From Streptomyces tibetensis (GTDB taxonomy: Bacteria; Actinomycetota; Actinomycetes; Streptomycetales; Streptomycetaceae), in NCBI RefSeq assembly GCF_007655005.1, contig NZ_SZVW01000020.1:124001-188000 (forward strand): a DNA stretch of 64,000 nucleotides, given 5' to 3'. The notes beneath the pieces are model-generated. The model was not told the origin of the DNA. It did not search any database and saw nothing but the letters and a program-made list of their open reading frames with translations. The position numbers and the translations under genes are program-made. Position 1 is the stretch's first letter, and every line of letters starts with the position of its first letter. This document shows positions 7,487 to 15,764 of this stretch, in pieces.

Positions 7487-8221
7487 TCATCTGCTGAACA
7501 GTTCGAACGCCACCGCGGGGCGGCCCCCGAACCGCTCCCCCGTCCTCTCGGCGTGCTGCGTCAGGAAGCCGCGCACGTACGTCTCCGGGTCCTCGCTGGT
7601 CAACACCTCGATGTAGGTGCGGTGTTCCAGCAGGGAGCGCACGGCCCGTTCCATCCCGGCTGTCGCGTCGACCGCGTGCGTGGGCGTGCTGGAACCCGCG
7701 ACCGCGACCCAGCGCACGCCGTCCCAGGGGTCGAGGCCCTGCTCGACGAGCTCGGGGAAGATCCACCGGTTGCCGGCGTCGCCGGCCGCGTCGAGCGTGG
7801 CCCGGCCGACGGCCACGTGGTCCGGGGTGTTCCAGGCCACGCCGCCCCAGGTGTCGCGGTGGTTGAGCGTGAGGACCAGCTCGGGCTTGTGGCGGCGGAT
7901 GGCGGCGGCGATGTCGCGGCGCAGGGCGGTGCCGTACTCGATGACACCGTCCTTGTGGTCGAGGAACTCCACCTCCGACACGCCGACGACCGCCGCGCTC
8001 GCCCGCTGCTCCCGCTCGCGCAGCGGCCCGCACCGCTCGGGCTCCAGCGTGTCGATGCCGGCCTCGCCCCGGGTCGCGAGGACGTAGGAGACCTCTCGGC
8101 CTTCGTCGGTCCAGGCCGCGATCGCCGCCGAGCAGCCGTACTCGAGGTCGTCCGGGTGCGCCACGACCGCGAGGGCACGCCGCCAGTCGTCGGGCATGGG
8201 CTGCAGTTGAGTGGTCGTCAT
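7487..8221 (-). CDS. PIG-L family zinc-dependent deacetylase
   Basis: A 244-residue protein of the LmbE/PIG-L fold. The Zn-binding AHPDD motif is at residues 21-25 and a third ligand candidate is the His in TPDHVAVGRA. ATRGEAG and HRDTWGG also fit the family. Members deacetylate N-acetylglucosaminyl compounds, as in mycothiol (MshB), bacillithiol and antibiotic pathways. It is not clearly MshB or Mca, so the substrate is open. A TAGTCT -10 element six bases upstream of the ATG and the absence of a Shine-Dalgarno sequence indicate a leaderless transcript, making this gene its own transcription unit upstream of the sigma factor gene (30-base gap). Confidence 0.85.
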   Translation of the reverse strand: MTTTQLQPMPDDWRRALAVVAHPDDLEYGCSAAIAAWTDEGREVSYVLATRGEAGIDTLEPERCGPLREREQRASAAVVGVSEVEFLDHKDGVIEYGTALRRDIAAAIRRHKPELVLTLNHRDTWGGVAWNTPDHVAVGRATLDAAGDAGNRWIFPELVEQGLDPWDGVRWVAVAGSSTPTHAVDATAGMERAVRSLLEHRTYIEVLTSEDPETYVRGFLTQHAERTGERFGGRPAVAFELFSR

Positions 8222-8227
8222 GTCCGC

Positions 8228-8233
8228 AGACTA
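8228..8233 (-). promoter_or_regulatory. -10 element of a leaderless promoter
   Basis: TAGTCT (minus strand) lies exactly six bases before the ATG of the PIG-L gene. This puts the expected transcription start on the start codon itself, the actinobacterial leaderless arrangement. No clear -35 is seen. Confidence 0.5.
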
Positions 8234-8271
8234 GTCCGCGCCGCCGACATCACCGGGTGTACGGCACGGCA

Positions 8272-9573
8272 TCACGCCTCGCCCCGCACGAGCGCCAGCA
8301 GCCGGTCGAGTACGCGGGGGCCGCCGGTGCGGATGCCGTCGTGCTCGAACTCGTCCGTGATCCAGGTGCGCAGGCCCCGGATCGTACGGGCGGTGCGCAG
8401 GGAGTGGGCCGTGTCGACGTACATGTCGTCGTGGTAGACGGCCGCCACCACCGGCACCGTGTTGGCGGCGAGGCGGGCCGGGTCGTACAGGGGCGTCCAG
8501 TCGGTGCGGGCGGCGAGCAGTTCGGCGGTCTCGCGCAGCGGGCGCAGGGCCGGGTCGCAGTCGAACATCCAGGGGTGAATCGATTCTCCGGTGAACAGCA
8601 GAGGCTCGTCACCGGCGAGGGCCTTGGCGGCGTCGAACTGCGGGAACTCGGCGCGGACCCGCTCGGCCGACCAGGCCGTGGGCCGGGCGTCCTGGCCGTA
8701 GATCGACTCGTGGACCAGGGCGTACAGCGGGTGACGGGCGAACGAGAGCATGGCCTGCACCTGCTCCTGGAAGGCGTCCGAGAGCGTAGAGCCCTGCGGG
8801 GTGCGGACGAAGGCGTTCTCCAGGAGGTAGTGCAGGCGGTGGGTGCCGTCGCCGGTGCCGAGGGCGATGCCGAGGGACTGGAAGGCCTCGACGGTGAGTC
8901 GATAGCCGTTCGGCAGGACCACGTCGTGGTGGAGCAGGTGCTCGGCGATGCGGCGGGCGCGCTCGGCGTCCTCGGGGTAGCGGGCGTAGTGGGCGGTGAC
9001 CTTGCGCTCGATGCGCGGGAACGCGGCCCGGTAGACGTCGTCGGCGTGGGCGTCCAGGGAGGGCAGGCCGCCGGTGATCACGGCGGTGGCCAGGCCCTCG
9101 GGGGCGAGGGACAGGTAGGTGGTCGCGCAGAAGCCGCCGAAGCTCTGGCCGAGGACGGTCCAGGGCTTGCCGCCGGTGAGTTGCGCGCGGACGGCCTCGC
9201 AGTCGCGGACGATCGAGTCGGCGCGGAAGTGCGTGAGGTAGTCGGCCTGCTCGGCCGGGCCGCCGCGCAACGGGAGGGTCTGACGGTTCGCGGGGGTGCT
9301 GTGGCCGGTGCCGCGCTGGTCGAGGAGCAGGACGCGGTACTCCTTCAGGGCCCTGCCGAGCCAGCCCGGCCGTCCGACGGAGCGGTCCGCGCCGAAGCCG
9401 GGTCCGCCCTGGAGGTAGAGCAGCCACGGCAGGTCCTGGGACGCCTTGTCAGCCGCCACGACCTCGCGCGCGTACAGCTCGATCGTCTCGCCCTCGGGGC
9501 GGCCGTGGTCGAGGGGGACGGTGAAGCGGCGGTCGGTGAGGACGACTCCGGGCTGGCGGTAGCTGACGGTCAA
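8272..9573 (-). CDS. Alpha/beta hydrolase, proline iminopeptidase (S33) type
   Basis: A 433-residue alpha/beta hydrolase. It has the oxyanion-loop GGPG at 56-59, DQRGTG at 85-90 and the nucleophile elbow GQSFGG at 142-147 (Ser144). A late HDDMYVD and an acidic residue could complete the triad. Length and motifs match the prolyl aminopeptidase group, which removes N-terminal proline from peptides; some members are amidases or esterases instead. It has no signal peptide, so it acts in the cytoplasm. The start is TTG at 9573 preceded by GGGAG. A 108-base gap separates it from the lacI gene upstream. Confidence 0.85.
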   Translation of the reverse strand: MTVSYRQPGVVLTDRRFTVPLDHGRPEGETIELYAREVVAADKASQDLPWLLYLQGGPGFGADRSVGRPGWLGRALKEYRVLLLDQRGTGHSTPANRQTLPLRGGPAEQADYLTHFRADSIVRDCEAVRAQLTGGKPWTVLGQSFGGFCATTYLSLAPEGLATAVITGGLPSLDAHADDVYRAAFPRIERKVTAHYARYPEDAERARRIAEHLLHHDVVLPNGYRLTVEAFQSLGIALGTGDGTHRLHYLLENAFVRTPQGSTLSDAFQEQVQAMLSFARHPLYALVHESIYGQDARPTAWSAERVRAEFPQFDAAKALAGDEPLLFTGESIHPWMFDCDPALRPLRETAELLAARTDWTPLYDPARLAANTVPVVAAVYHDDMYVDTAHSLRTARTIRGLRTWITDEFEHDGIRTGGPRVLDRLLALVRGEA

Positions 9574-9663
9574 CAGGGCTCCCGGGACGGACGGATTTTC
9601 GGACCGCGTCCCAGTTCATCACAGCGATCGTCCGCGGGTGAGCCCTTCGATCATGAAACCTTG

Positions 9664-9679
9664 CTGAACGGCCGTTCAG
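9664..9679. promoter_or_regulatory. Perfect 16-bp palindrome CTGAACGG/CCGTTCAG
   Basis: This uninterrupted palindrome lies two bases beyond the lacI stop codon and about 90 bases before the S33 hydrolase start. With no loop it is a poor terminator and looks more like a repressor operator for the hydrolase promoter, although a short hairpin is possible. No regulator can be assigned. Confidence 0.4.
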
Positions 9680-9681
9680 GC

Positions 9682-10707
9682 TCAGCGGGCGGACAGGCTG
9701 GAGCGGCGGACCACCAGCTCGGGCTGGAGGACGACCCTGCGGTGCTCGTGTGCGCGCGCCGTGCCCTCCTCCTCCGTCTCCTCCAGGAGCAGGTCGGCGG
9801 CCATGGCGCCCATGGTGACGGCGGGCTGCCGCACCGAGGTGAGCGGGACGGCCGCGGCGGCGGCGAACTCGATGTCGTCGTAGCCGACGATGGCGAGGTC
9901 GTCGGGGACGCCGACTCCGGCCGCGTACATGGCCTGCAGGACCCCGAGGGCGAGGAGGTCGTTGGCGCAGAACACGGCGGTGGGCCGGTCGGCGAGCCCG
10001 AGCAGCCGGGCCCCGGCGTCCCGTCCCGCGGCGACGTCGAGCCGTTCGGTCGGCAGCTCGCGCAGCGCGTCGGGGCCGAGCCCGGCCTCGGCGAGCGCCT
10101 CCAGGGCGCCGGTGCGGCGGTCGCGGACCTGGTTCAGGCCGGGCGGGCCGCTGACGTAGGCGATCGAGCGGTGCCCGGCGTCGACGAGGTGGCGTACGGC
10201 CAGGGCGCCGCCCGCCACGTCGTCGACGGAGACCGAGCACTCGGTGGTGCCCTCGGCGACCCGGTCGACCAGGACGAACGGGATGCCGTGCCGGCGGAAC
10301 GTCTCGATGTTGCGGCCGGTCGCGTCGGCCGGCGTGAGCAGCACGCCGCGCACCCGCTGCTCGGCGAAGAGCGACAGGTACTCGGCCTCCTCGCCCGGGC
10401 TCTGGGCGCTGTTGCAGACCATGACGCCGAGTCCGGCCTGCCGGGCGGCGCGCTCGGCTCCGCGCGCGACATCGACGAAGAAGGGGTTGCCCATGTCGAG
10501 GACGAGCAACCCCATGATGCGGCTGCGGCCCGCGCGCAGCTGACGCGCGGACTCGCTGCGGACGTACCCGAGCCGGTCTATCGCGGACAGCACCCGGGCC
10601 CGGGTCTCGGTCGCGACCGTGTCCGGGCGGTTGATCACGTTCGAGACCGTGCCGACGGAGACTCCGGCGACGCGGGCGACGTCCTTGATACCCACCGACT
10701 GGGCCAT
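9682..10707 (-). CDS. LacI-family regulator of the rhamnose genes
   Basis: A 341-residue LacI/GalR protein. The N-terminal helix-turn-helix (IKDVARVAGVSVGTVSNVIN, residues 7-26) and hinge helix (RSESARQLRAGRS) are followed by a periplasmic-binding-like sugar-sensing domain (MGLLVLDMGNPFF, then FVLVDR, GYDDIEFA, LTSVRQP). It lies at the end of the leftward rhamnose operon, separated from it by a hairpin. The divergent rhaT/rhaI promoter region at 17.3-17.5 kb contains LacI-type palindromes. It is therefore the likely repressor of both rhamnose operons, released by L-rhamnose or a derivative. GGAGGTC precedes the ATG. Confidence 0.88.
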   Translation of the reverse strand: MAQSVGIKDVARVAGVSVGTVSNVINRPDTVATETRARVLSAIDRLGYVRSESARQLRAGRSRIMGLLVLDMGNPFFVDVARGAERAARQAGLGVMVCNSAQSPGEEAEYLSLFAEQRVRGVLLTPADATGRNIETFRRHGIPFVLVDRVAEGTTECSVSVDDVAGGALAVRHLVDAGHRSIAYVSGPPGLNQVRDRRTGALEALAEAGLGPDALRELPTERLDVAAGRDAGARLLGLADRPTAVFCANDLLALGVLQAMYAAGVGVPDDLAIVGYDDIEFAAAAAVPLTSVRQPAVTMGAMAADLLLEETEEEGTARAHEHRRVVLQPELVVRRSSLSAR

Positions 10708-10744
10708 CGGGCAGGGACCTCCAGAGGGAGACGGGGGGCGGCGT

Positions 10745-10780
10745 CCGGGGCGGCCTCACATTACCGGCACGCCGCCCCGG
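10745..10780 (-). terminator. Hairpin after the leftward rhamnose operon
   Basis: CCGGGGCGGC (10745-10754) and GCCGCCCCGG (10771-10780) form a perfect 10-bp stem with a 16-base loop, 14 bases past the stop codon of the BNR protein gene and before lacI. It is a strong GC hairpin without an obvious U-tract, as is common in Streptomyces. Confidence 0.65.
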
Positions 10781-10793
10781 GAACCGGATGCGG

Positions 10794-12218
10794 TCAGGCG
10801 GGCAGGCGGAAGTCCGTCACGTGCAGCGCCGAGGGCGTCGTACCGCTGGACTTCTCCTGGTACATGAACGACAGCACCCCGTCCTGTGCGACCCGCGTCT
10901 CGTCGATGACGACCTCGCCGAAGGCGTTGAGGCCGCTGCCGTCGAACAGGATCCTCCAGTCGGTGTACCCCGAGGCGGCGGAGGCCGCGGCGATCCGGCC
11001 GAAGGGGAAGACCGCGTACGCGTTGTCGTACTTGTCCAGGATCAGCTTGGTGCGCTGGCTGGAGTTCAGCGGGACCGGTATCTCGGTCTTCTGCCAGGTG
11101 CCGGAGGCGTTCTTGCGGACGTGGAAGGCGCGTCCGTCGGCGGTCCGGTCCGCCACGTAGTTCGTGGTGCACTGGCCGAAGCGGCCCGGCACGTAGGAGA
11201 TGATCGCGTGCGGCCGGCCCGCGGAGTCGGTGAACTGGCTCTCCTGGTTCATCAGGGAGTGGTCCGGGTTGAGCGGGTCGATCACCAGGCCGGCGTCGGT
11301 CACGGACACCTTGTCGGAGCCGCCCGTCACACCCACGACGCTCCCGGCGTTGTTGCGCCAGGTGCGGCCCCGGTCGTCGGAGTAGACGTAGCCGGTGTCG
11401 TGGTTGGTGATGCCGCCGCCGTTGCACATCACGGCGCCGTTCTGCTCGCGCCAGGTGAAGAAGGAGTGCAGCCGGCCGCCCCGGTCGTAGTCGATGCCGT
11501 GCAGGTACATGTTGCGGGCCGTCGAGGAGCCGTGCTCGCTGGTGTACGTGCCCGTCGAGGCGGACCACTCGCCCAGGTTGGTCCACTTGGTGCCGTCGTA
11601 CTCGGCGAGGGCGTTGCGGCCGTTGCCGGAGACGGCGACGCGGTAGCTGAGCTGTAGCTTGCCGTCGGGCGTGGAGACGAACTGCGGATAGGTGAACTGG
11701 GAGGTCAGCGCCAGTCCGTCCAGAGTGGACTGCGGCGCCCCGAAGCGAGAGGCGGTCCAGCTCAGCCCCGCGGGATTGTCCATCAGCCCGGCGACGGACT
11801 TGACGTAGGTGAAGCCGTCGCTGTGGGAGTCCATGTTGAGGTGCAGCCGGCCGTCGACCTTGGAGACGCCCATGGAGATGACGTTGTGGGAGTCGTCGGC
11901 CTTGAGGGTGTGACCGACCTTCACGGTCGACCAGGTGCTCCCGCCGAGGACGCGGCGGCCGACGACGGCGCCCCGGTCGGCGGTGTACCAGACGGCGTAC
12001 TGGTAGCCCTTGTAGGTCAGCAGGCCGTTCTTCTGGAACGCGTTGTTGTTGACCAGACCGTCGTACGACACGAAGAAGATCGCCTGGCCGTCGAGTGTGG
12101 TGGTGCCGGTCCGGGTGACGGAGGGGCCGGGGTCGGCGGCCCGCGCGGTGCCGGAGGCGAGGGCGGGGGTCACCACTGCTCCCGCGAGGGCGGCGGCCAG
12201 CAACGTACGTCTGTGCAT
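10794..12218 (-). CDS. Secreted BNR-repeat beta-propeller protein, candidate rhamnose-releasing polysaccharide lyase
   Basis: A 474-residue exported protein. Residues 1-28 form a signal peptide (MHRRTLLAAALAGA, cleavage after ARA). The mature part is a BNR_4-type propeller: DGQAIFFVSYDGL, HNVISMGVSKVDGRLHLNMDSHSD, LTSQFTYPQFV and GTYTSEHGSSTARNMYLHG. The BNR_4 fold includes polysaccharide lyases that act next to rhamnose (ulvan lyases and rhamnose-alpha-1,4-glucuronate lyases), and the conserved His and Tyr/Arg residues in the second and third of these blocks are lyase-like. The gene is last in the rhamnose transport operon, 16 bases after rhaM, so a role in freeing rhamnosyl sugars outside the cell is a good inference. 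The activity itself is not proven by sequence. Confidence 0.75.
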   Translation of the reverse strand: MHRRTLLAAALAGAVVTPALASGTARAADPGPSVTRTGTTTLDGQAIFFVSYDGLVNNNAFQKNGLLTYKGYQYAVWYTADRGAVVGRRVLGGSTWSTVKVGHTLKADDSHNVISMGVSKVDGRLHLNMDSHSDGFTYVKSVAGLMDNPAGLSWTASRFGAPQSTLDGLALTSQFTYPQFVSTPDGKLQLSYRVAVSGNGRNALAEYDGTKWTNLGEWSASTGTYTSEHGSSTARNMYLHGIDYDRGGRLHSFFTWREQNGAVMCNGGGITNHDTGYVYSDDRGRTWRNNAGSVVGVTGGSDKVSVTDAGLVIDPLNPDHSLMNQESQFTDSAGRPHAIISYVPGRFGQCTTNYVADRTADGRAFHVRKNASGTWQKTEIPVPLNSSQRTKLILDKYDNAYAVFPFGRIAAASAASGYTDWRILFDGSGLNAFGEVVIDETRVAQDGVLSFMYQEKSSGTTPSALHVTDFRLPA

Positions 12219-12234
12219 CTCGTGGACTCCATCG

Positions 12235-12555
12235 TCATGCGAGGTGGAACACTTCGGTGAGCGGTTTCATGGCCTCGTCGGGCCGGGCGCCGTCCAGCGA
12301 CTCGAAGAACGGCGCCATCTCCGCCTGCCAGCGGGCGTTGACGTCGGTGGCTTCCATGCCGGCCTGGGCGGCGGCGAAGTCCTCGGTCTCCAGGTAACCG
12401 ACGAGCAGTCCGTCCTCGCGCAGGAAGAGCGAGTAGTTGTGCCAGCCGGTCTCCGAGAGCGCCTGGAGCATCTCGGGCCATACCGCGGCGTGCCGTTCGC
12501 GGTACTCGTCGAGACGGTCCGCCCGGACCTTCAGCAGGAAGCACACGCGCTGCAT
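12235..12555 (-). CDS. rhaM: L-rhamnose mutarotase
   Basis: A 106-residue protein of the RhaM/RhaU family: QRVCFLLKVRADRLDEYRERHAAVWPEML at the N-terminus, NYSLFL, then VGYLETEDF and a WQAEM motif near the C-terminus. It interconverts the alpha and beta anomers of L-rhamnose so that the isomerase receives its preferred form. The chosen start is the ATG at 12555 behind AGGAGAT; a TTG immediately before it is in frame. It is 16 bases downstream of rhaS and 16 bases upstream of the BNR gene, clearly within one operon. Confidence 0.92.
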   Translation of the reverse strand: MQRVCFLLKVRADRLDEYRERHAAVWPEMLQALSETGWHNYSLFLREDGLLVGYLETEDFAAAQAGMEATDVNARWQAEMAPFFESLDGARPDEAMKPLTEVFHLA

Positions 12556-12571
12556 CAACAGATCTCCTGGA

Positions 12572-13657
12572 TCAGAAGTTGAACTGGTCGATGTTCTTGG
12601 CGTCGAACACGGTGGGCTTGCCCAGGCTGATCACGCCGTCCTCGCCGATGGTGTACTCGCCCATGGAGCCGGCCTTGAAGGTCTCGCCCTCCTTGCCGGT
12701 GATCTGCCCGGAGGACAGGGCGACAGCCGTGCGGGCGGCCAGTTCGCCGAGCTTCGCCGGGTCCCACAGCTCGAACGCCTCGACGGTGCCGTTCTTGACG
12801 TACTTGCGCATGTCGTTCGGGGTGCCGAGGCCGGTCAGCTTGACCTTGCCCTTGTACTTGGAGCCCGACAGGTACTGGGCGGCGGCCTTGATGCCGACGG
12901 TGGTCGGGGAGATGATCCCCTTCAGGTTCGGGTACTCCTGGAGCAGGCCCTGGGTCTGCTGGAAGGACTGCTGGGCGTCGTCGTTGCCGTACGCGGTCTT
13001 GACCAGCTTGATGTTCTTGTACTCGGGCTTCTTCAGCTCGTCCTTCATGAAGTCGATCCAGGTGTTCTGGTTCGTCGCGGTCTGCGCGGCGGACATGATC
13101 GCGATCTCGCCCTTGTAGCCGATCTGCTTGGCGAGCAGCTGCACCTCGGTGCGGCCGAGGTCCTCGGCGGAGGCCTGGGAGACGAAGGCGTTGCGGCAGT
13201 CGGCCGTGGTGTCGGAGTCGTAGGTGACGACCTTGATGTCGTTCTTCATGGCCTGCTTGAGCGCGGTGCACAGCGCGCCCGGGTCCTGCGCGGACACGGC
13301 CATGGCGTCGACCTGCTGCTGGGTGAGCGTGTTGACGTAGGAGACCTGCCCGGCGGTGTCGGTCGCGCTGGACGGCCCGACCTCCTTGTAGCCGGACCCC
13401 AGCTCCTTCAGCGCCTTCTCGCCGCCCTTGTCGGCGCTGGTGAAGTACGGGTTGTTGACCTGCTTGGGCAGGAACCCGACGGTGAGGCCCTTCTTGGTGG
13501 CCGCGTTCGGGTCGGCCTTGCCGGCGGTGGCGGCGGATCCGCCTTCGTTCGCGACGTCCTTCTTGGTGGTGCCGCCGCCACAGGCGGTGAGGGCCAGGGC
13601 GAGAGAGGTGGCGGTGGCGAGGGCCGCGCAGCTGCGGCGGACGGTGGACTTACGCAT
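12572..13657 (-). CDS. rhaS: Rhamnose ABC transporter substrate-binding lipoprotein
   Basis: A 361-residue periplasmic-binding-type lipoprotein with signal peptide and lipobox LTAC (Cys26). The mature protein is a sugar-binding type I fold (Peripla_BP_4): VGFLPKQVNNPYFTSADKGGEKAL, VDAMAVSAQDP, VVTYDSDT and GTPNDMRKYVKNGTVEAFELWDP. It captures L-rhamnose at the membrane for the two permeases and ATPase encoded upstream in the same operon. AAAGGA precedes the ATG. The 81 bases between it and the permease gene hold one copy of a 31-bp element also found before the aldolase gene. Confidence 0.92.
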   Translation of the reverse strand: MRKSTVRRSCAALATATSLALALTACGGGTTKKDVANEGGSAATAGKADPNAATKKGLTVGFLPKQVNNPYFTSADKGGEKALKELGSGYKEVGPSSATDTAGQVSYVNTLTQQQVDAMAVSAQDPGALCTALKQAMKNDIKVVTYDSDTTADCRNAFVSQASAEDLGRTEVQLLAKQIGYKGEIAIMSAAQTATNQNTWIDFMKDELKKPEYKNIKLVKTAYGNDDAQQSFQQTQGLLQEYPNLKGIISPTTVGIKAAAQYLSGSKYKGKVKLTGLGTPNDMRKYVKNGTVEAFELWDPAKLGELAARTAVALSSGQITGKEGETFKAGSMGEYTIGEDGVISLGKPTVFDAKNIDQFNF

Positions 13658-13698
13658 GTCGGTTTCCTTTGAACGAGGTTGAGGGGAGCGCCCTGAAA

Positions 13699-13729
13699 AG
13701 GGGCGCGGGGAACTGCGCGACCAGCCACA
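13699..13729 (-). repeat. 31-bp intergenic element, copy 1 (upstream of rhaS)
   Basis: On the minus strand this stretch begins TGTGGCTGGTCGCGCAG and ends CCCGCGCCCCT. It is identical over 31 bases to 18752-18782. Its GCGC-rich parts can pair (GCGCAGTTCCCCGCGC), making a short hairpin 42 bases before rhaS. I remember similar sequences scattered through Streptomyces genomes. Confidence 0.8.
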
Positions 13730-13738
13730 AACCACCGG

Positions 13739-14731
13739 TCAGCCGGAAGATTGAGCACGCACAACGGCGATCTGCCGAGCCACCCGAGGCCCGAGTACGG
13801 AGAGCACCAGCAACACGCCGGTGACGACGATCTGCGACTGCGCGGAAACGTCCTGGAGGCTCATCACGTTCTGCAACGCCCCCAGCAGGAACACCCCCGC
13901 GATCGCACCGCCCAACGTGCCCTTGCCGCCGTCGAAGTCGATGCCGCCGAGCAACACGGCGGCCACGACGGACAGTTCGAGGCCGGTGGCGTTGTCGTAG
14001 CGGGCGCTGGCGTAGTGCAGCGCCCAGAAGATCCCGGTCAGCGAGGCCATCAACCCGGTCAGCGTGAACAGGATCAGCTTCTGCCGCTTGACCCGGATCC
14101 CGGCGAACCGGGCGGCCTCCTCGCTCGCTCCGATCGCGAACAACGACCGTCCGAACGGCGTGGCGTGCAGCGCGACCACGGCGATGGCGAGCAGGACGAG
14201 GAACGGCAGGAACGCGTAGGGGATGAAGGTGTCGCCGATGCGCCCGGCCGCGAAGTCCAGGTACTGCGTGGGGAAGTCGGTCACCGCGTCGGACCCGAGC
14301 ACGATCTGTGCGATGCCCCGGTAGGCGGCGAGGGTGCCGATGGTCACGGCGAGGGACGGGAGCCCCAGCCGGGTCACCAGCAGCCCGTTGACCAGCCCGC
14401 ACACGACACCGAGCAGCAGGCAGATCGGGATGATCGTCTCGATGGCCATGCCCTGGTTCCACAGCGCCCCCATCACGGCACCGGACAGGCCGGCCGTGGA
14501 CGCGACCGACAGGTCGATCTCGCCGGAGACCACCAGCAGGGTCATGGGCAGCGCGATCAGCGCGATGGGCAGGGTGTTGCCGATCAGGAAGGACAGGTTG
14601 AGCGCGTTGCCGAACCCGTCGACGAACCCGAAGGAGAACAGCAGGACCACGACGAGGAGTGCGCCGACGGCGGAGTCCCACCTCTTCAGGCCGGACCAGC
14701 CGGCCGCTCGGCTCAGGGAGATGTCAGCCAT
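13739..14731 (-). CDS. rhaQ: Rhamnose ABC transporter permease
   Basis: A 330-residue integral membrane protein of the BPD_transp_2 (ribose/xylose) permease family with about nine hydrophobic segments. Family motifs are SGEIDLSVASTAGLSGAVMG, GLVNGLLVTRLGLPSLAVTIGT and AIGASEEAARFAGI, followed by LLGGIDFDGGKGTLGGAIAG. It pairs with the second permease encoded immediately upstream, whose 3' end it overlaps by 8 bases (14724-14731). The assignment as Q rather than P is by order only. Confidence 0.9.
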   Translation of the reverse strand: MADISLSRAAGWSGLKRWDSAVGALLVVVLLFSFGFVDGFGNALNLSFLIGNTLPIALIALPMTLLVVSGEIDLSVASTAGLSGAVMGALWNQGMAIETIIPICLLLGVVCGLVNGLLVTRLGLPSLAVTIGTLAAYRGIAQIVLGSDAVTDFPTQYLDFAAGRIGDTFIPYAFLPFLVLLAIAVVALHATPFGRSLFAIGASEEAARFAGIRVKRQKLILFTLTGLMASLTGIFWALHYASARYDNATGLELSVVAAVLLGGIDFDGGKGTLGGAIAGVFLLGALQNVMSLQDVSAQSQIVVTGVLLVLSVLGPRVARQIAVVRAQSSG

Positions 14732-15764
14732 GGCGGGCGTTCCTCTTCTTCAGGGCGGAGGCCACGCGCAGCGCGACGATCCGGTCGACCGCGATCGCGA
14801 GGATGAGCAGGATGCCGTTGATCGCGAGCACCCACACGGAGCTGACGCCGAGGGCGGGCAGCACGCTGTTGATGGAGGTCAGCAGCAGCGCGCCGAGGGC
14901 CGCGCCGTAGACGCTGCCGGAGCCGCCGGTGAAGACGACGCCGCCGACCACGACCGCGCTGACGACGGTCAGTTCGTAGCCGTTTCCGGTGCCGGAGTCG
15001 ACGTTGCCGAAGCGGGCGAGGTACATCGCGCCGGCGAGTCCGGCGAGGGCGCCGCAGAAGGTGTACGCGGCGAGGATCCGCTTGCGGACGGGGATGCCGG
15101 CGAGGCGGGCCGCCTCGGGGTTGGAGCCGAGCGCGTACAACTCGCGTCCGCTGGCGAAGTGCTTGAGGTAATAGGCGGTGGCGACGAGGACCGCCAGCGC
15201 GATCAGTGCCAGGTACGGGACCGCCGAGATGCCGCCGGAGCCGAAGTCGACGAATCCGCCGGGCAGGTCGGCCGCGGTGATCTGGCGGGAGCCGACCCAG
15301 ATGGAGTCGATGCCGCGGATGATGTAGAGCGTGCCGAGGGTGACGACGAGCGCGGGCACCTGGCCGAGGCTGACGAGCAGTCCGTTGAGCAGTCCGAAGC
15401 CGATGCCGAGCAGGACCGCCAGCGCGATCGCCACGACGGAGTCGCCGCCGCCCTGGAGATACGTTCCGGCGGCGAACGCGCTGATGCCGAGCGTCGATCC
15501 GACGGACAGGTCGACGTTGCGGGTGATGACCACCAGGGACTGGCCGGTGGCGACCAGGACCAGGATCGTCGCGTTCAGCAGCAGGTCCTTGATGCCCTGC
15601 TCGGACAGGAACTGGCTGTTGCCTGCCTGGGTGACGCCGATCATCACCAGGAAGACGACCAGGATGGCGAGTTCGCGCATCTTGAAGACGCGGTCGACCA
15701 GCCGGGTGCCGCTCGACTTGGGCACGTCGGCCACGGGGGCCTCTTGCGGGGTCACGACCGTCAT
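14724..15764 (-). CDS. rhaP: Rhamnose ABC transporter permease
   Basis: A 346-residue membrane permease paralogous to the next gene: TRNVDLSVGSTLGISAFAAG, GFGLLNGLLVSLGQVPALVVTLG, ALGSNPEAARLAGIPV and VVGGVVFTGGSGSVYG. The ATG at 15764 overlaps the stop of the ATPase gene (ATGA, 15761-15764). An in-frame extension to 16031 exists only as antisense-like sequence. The N-terminal ~30 residues are polar and cytoplasmic. The two permeases probably form a heterodimer. Confidence 0.9.
   Translation of the reverse strand: MTVVTPQEAPVADVPKSSGTRLVDRVFKMRELAILVVFLVMIGVTQAGNSQFLSEQGIKDLLLNATILVLVATGQSLVVITRNVDLSVGSTLGISAFAAGTYLQGGGDSVVAIALAVLLGIGFGLLNGLLVSLGQVPALVVTLGTLYIIRGIDSIWVGSRQITAADLPGGFVDFGSGGISAVPYLALIALAVLVATAYYLKHFASGRELYALGSNPEAARLAGIPVRKRILAAYTFCGALAGLAGAMYLARFGNVDSGTGNGYELTVVSAVVVGGVVFTGGSGSVYGAALGALLLTSINSVLPALGVSSVWVLAINGILLILAIAVDRIVALRVASALKKRNARHG

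Noticed and set aside
6545..8221. Idea that the ECF41 sigma factor controls the PIG-L gene as its COE-type target
   Set aside because: The PIG-L protein is not a COE family member, and its promoter shows a TAGTCT -10 rather than a recognisable ECF41 motif.
8257..11160. Plus-strand open frame of nearly 970 codons
   Set aside because: It is the antisense of the S33 hydrolase, lacI and BNR genes, all of which have clear family motifs on the minus strand.
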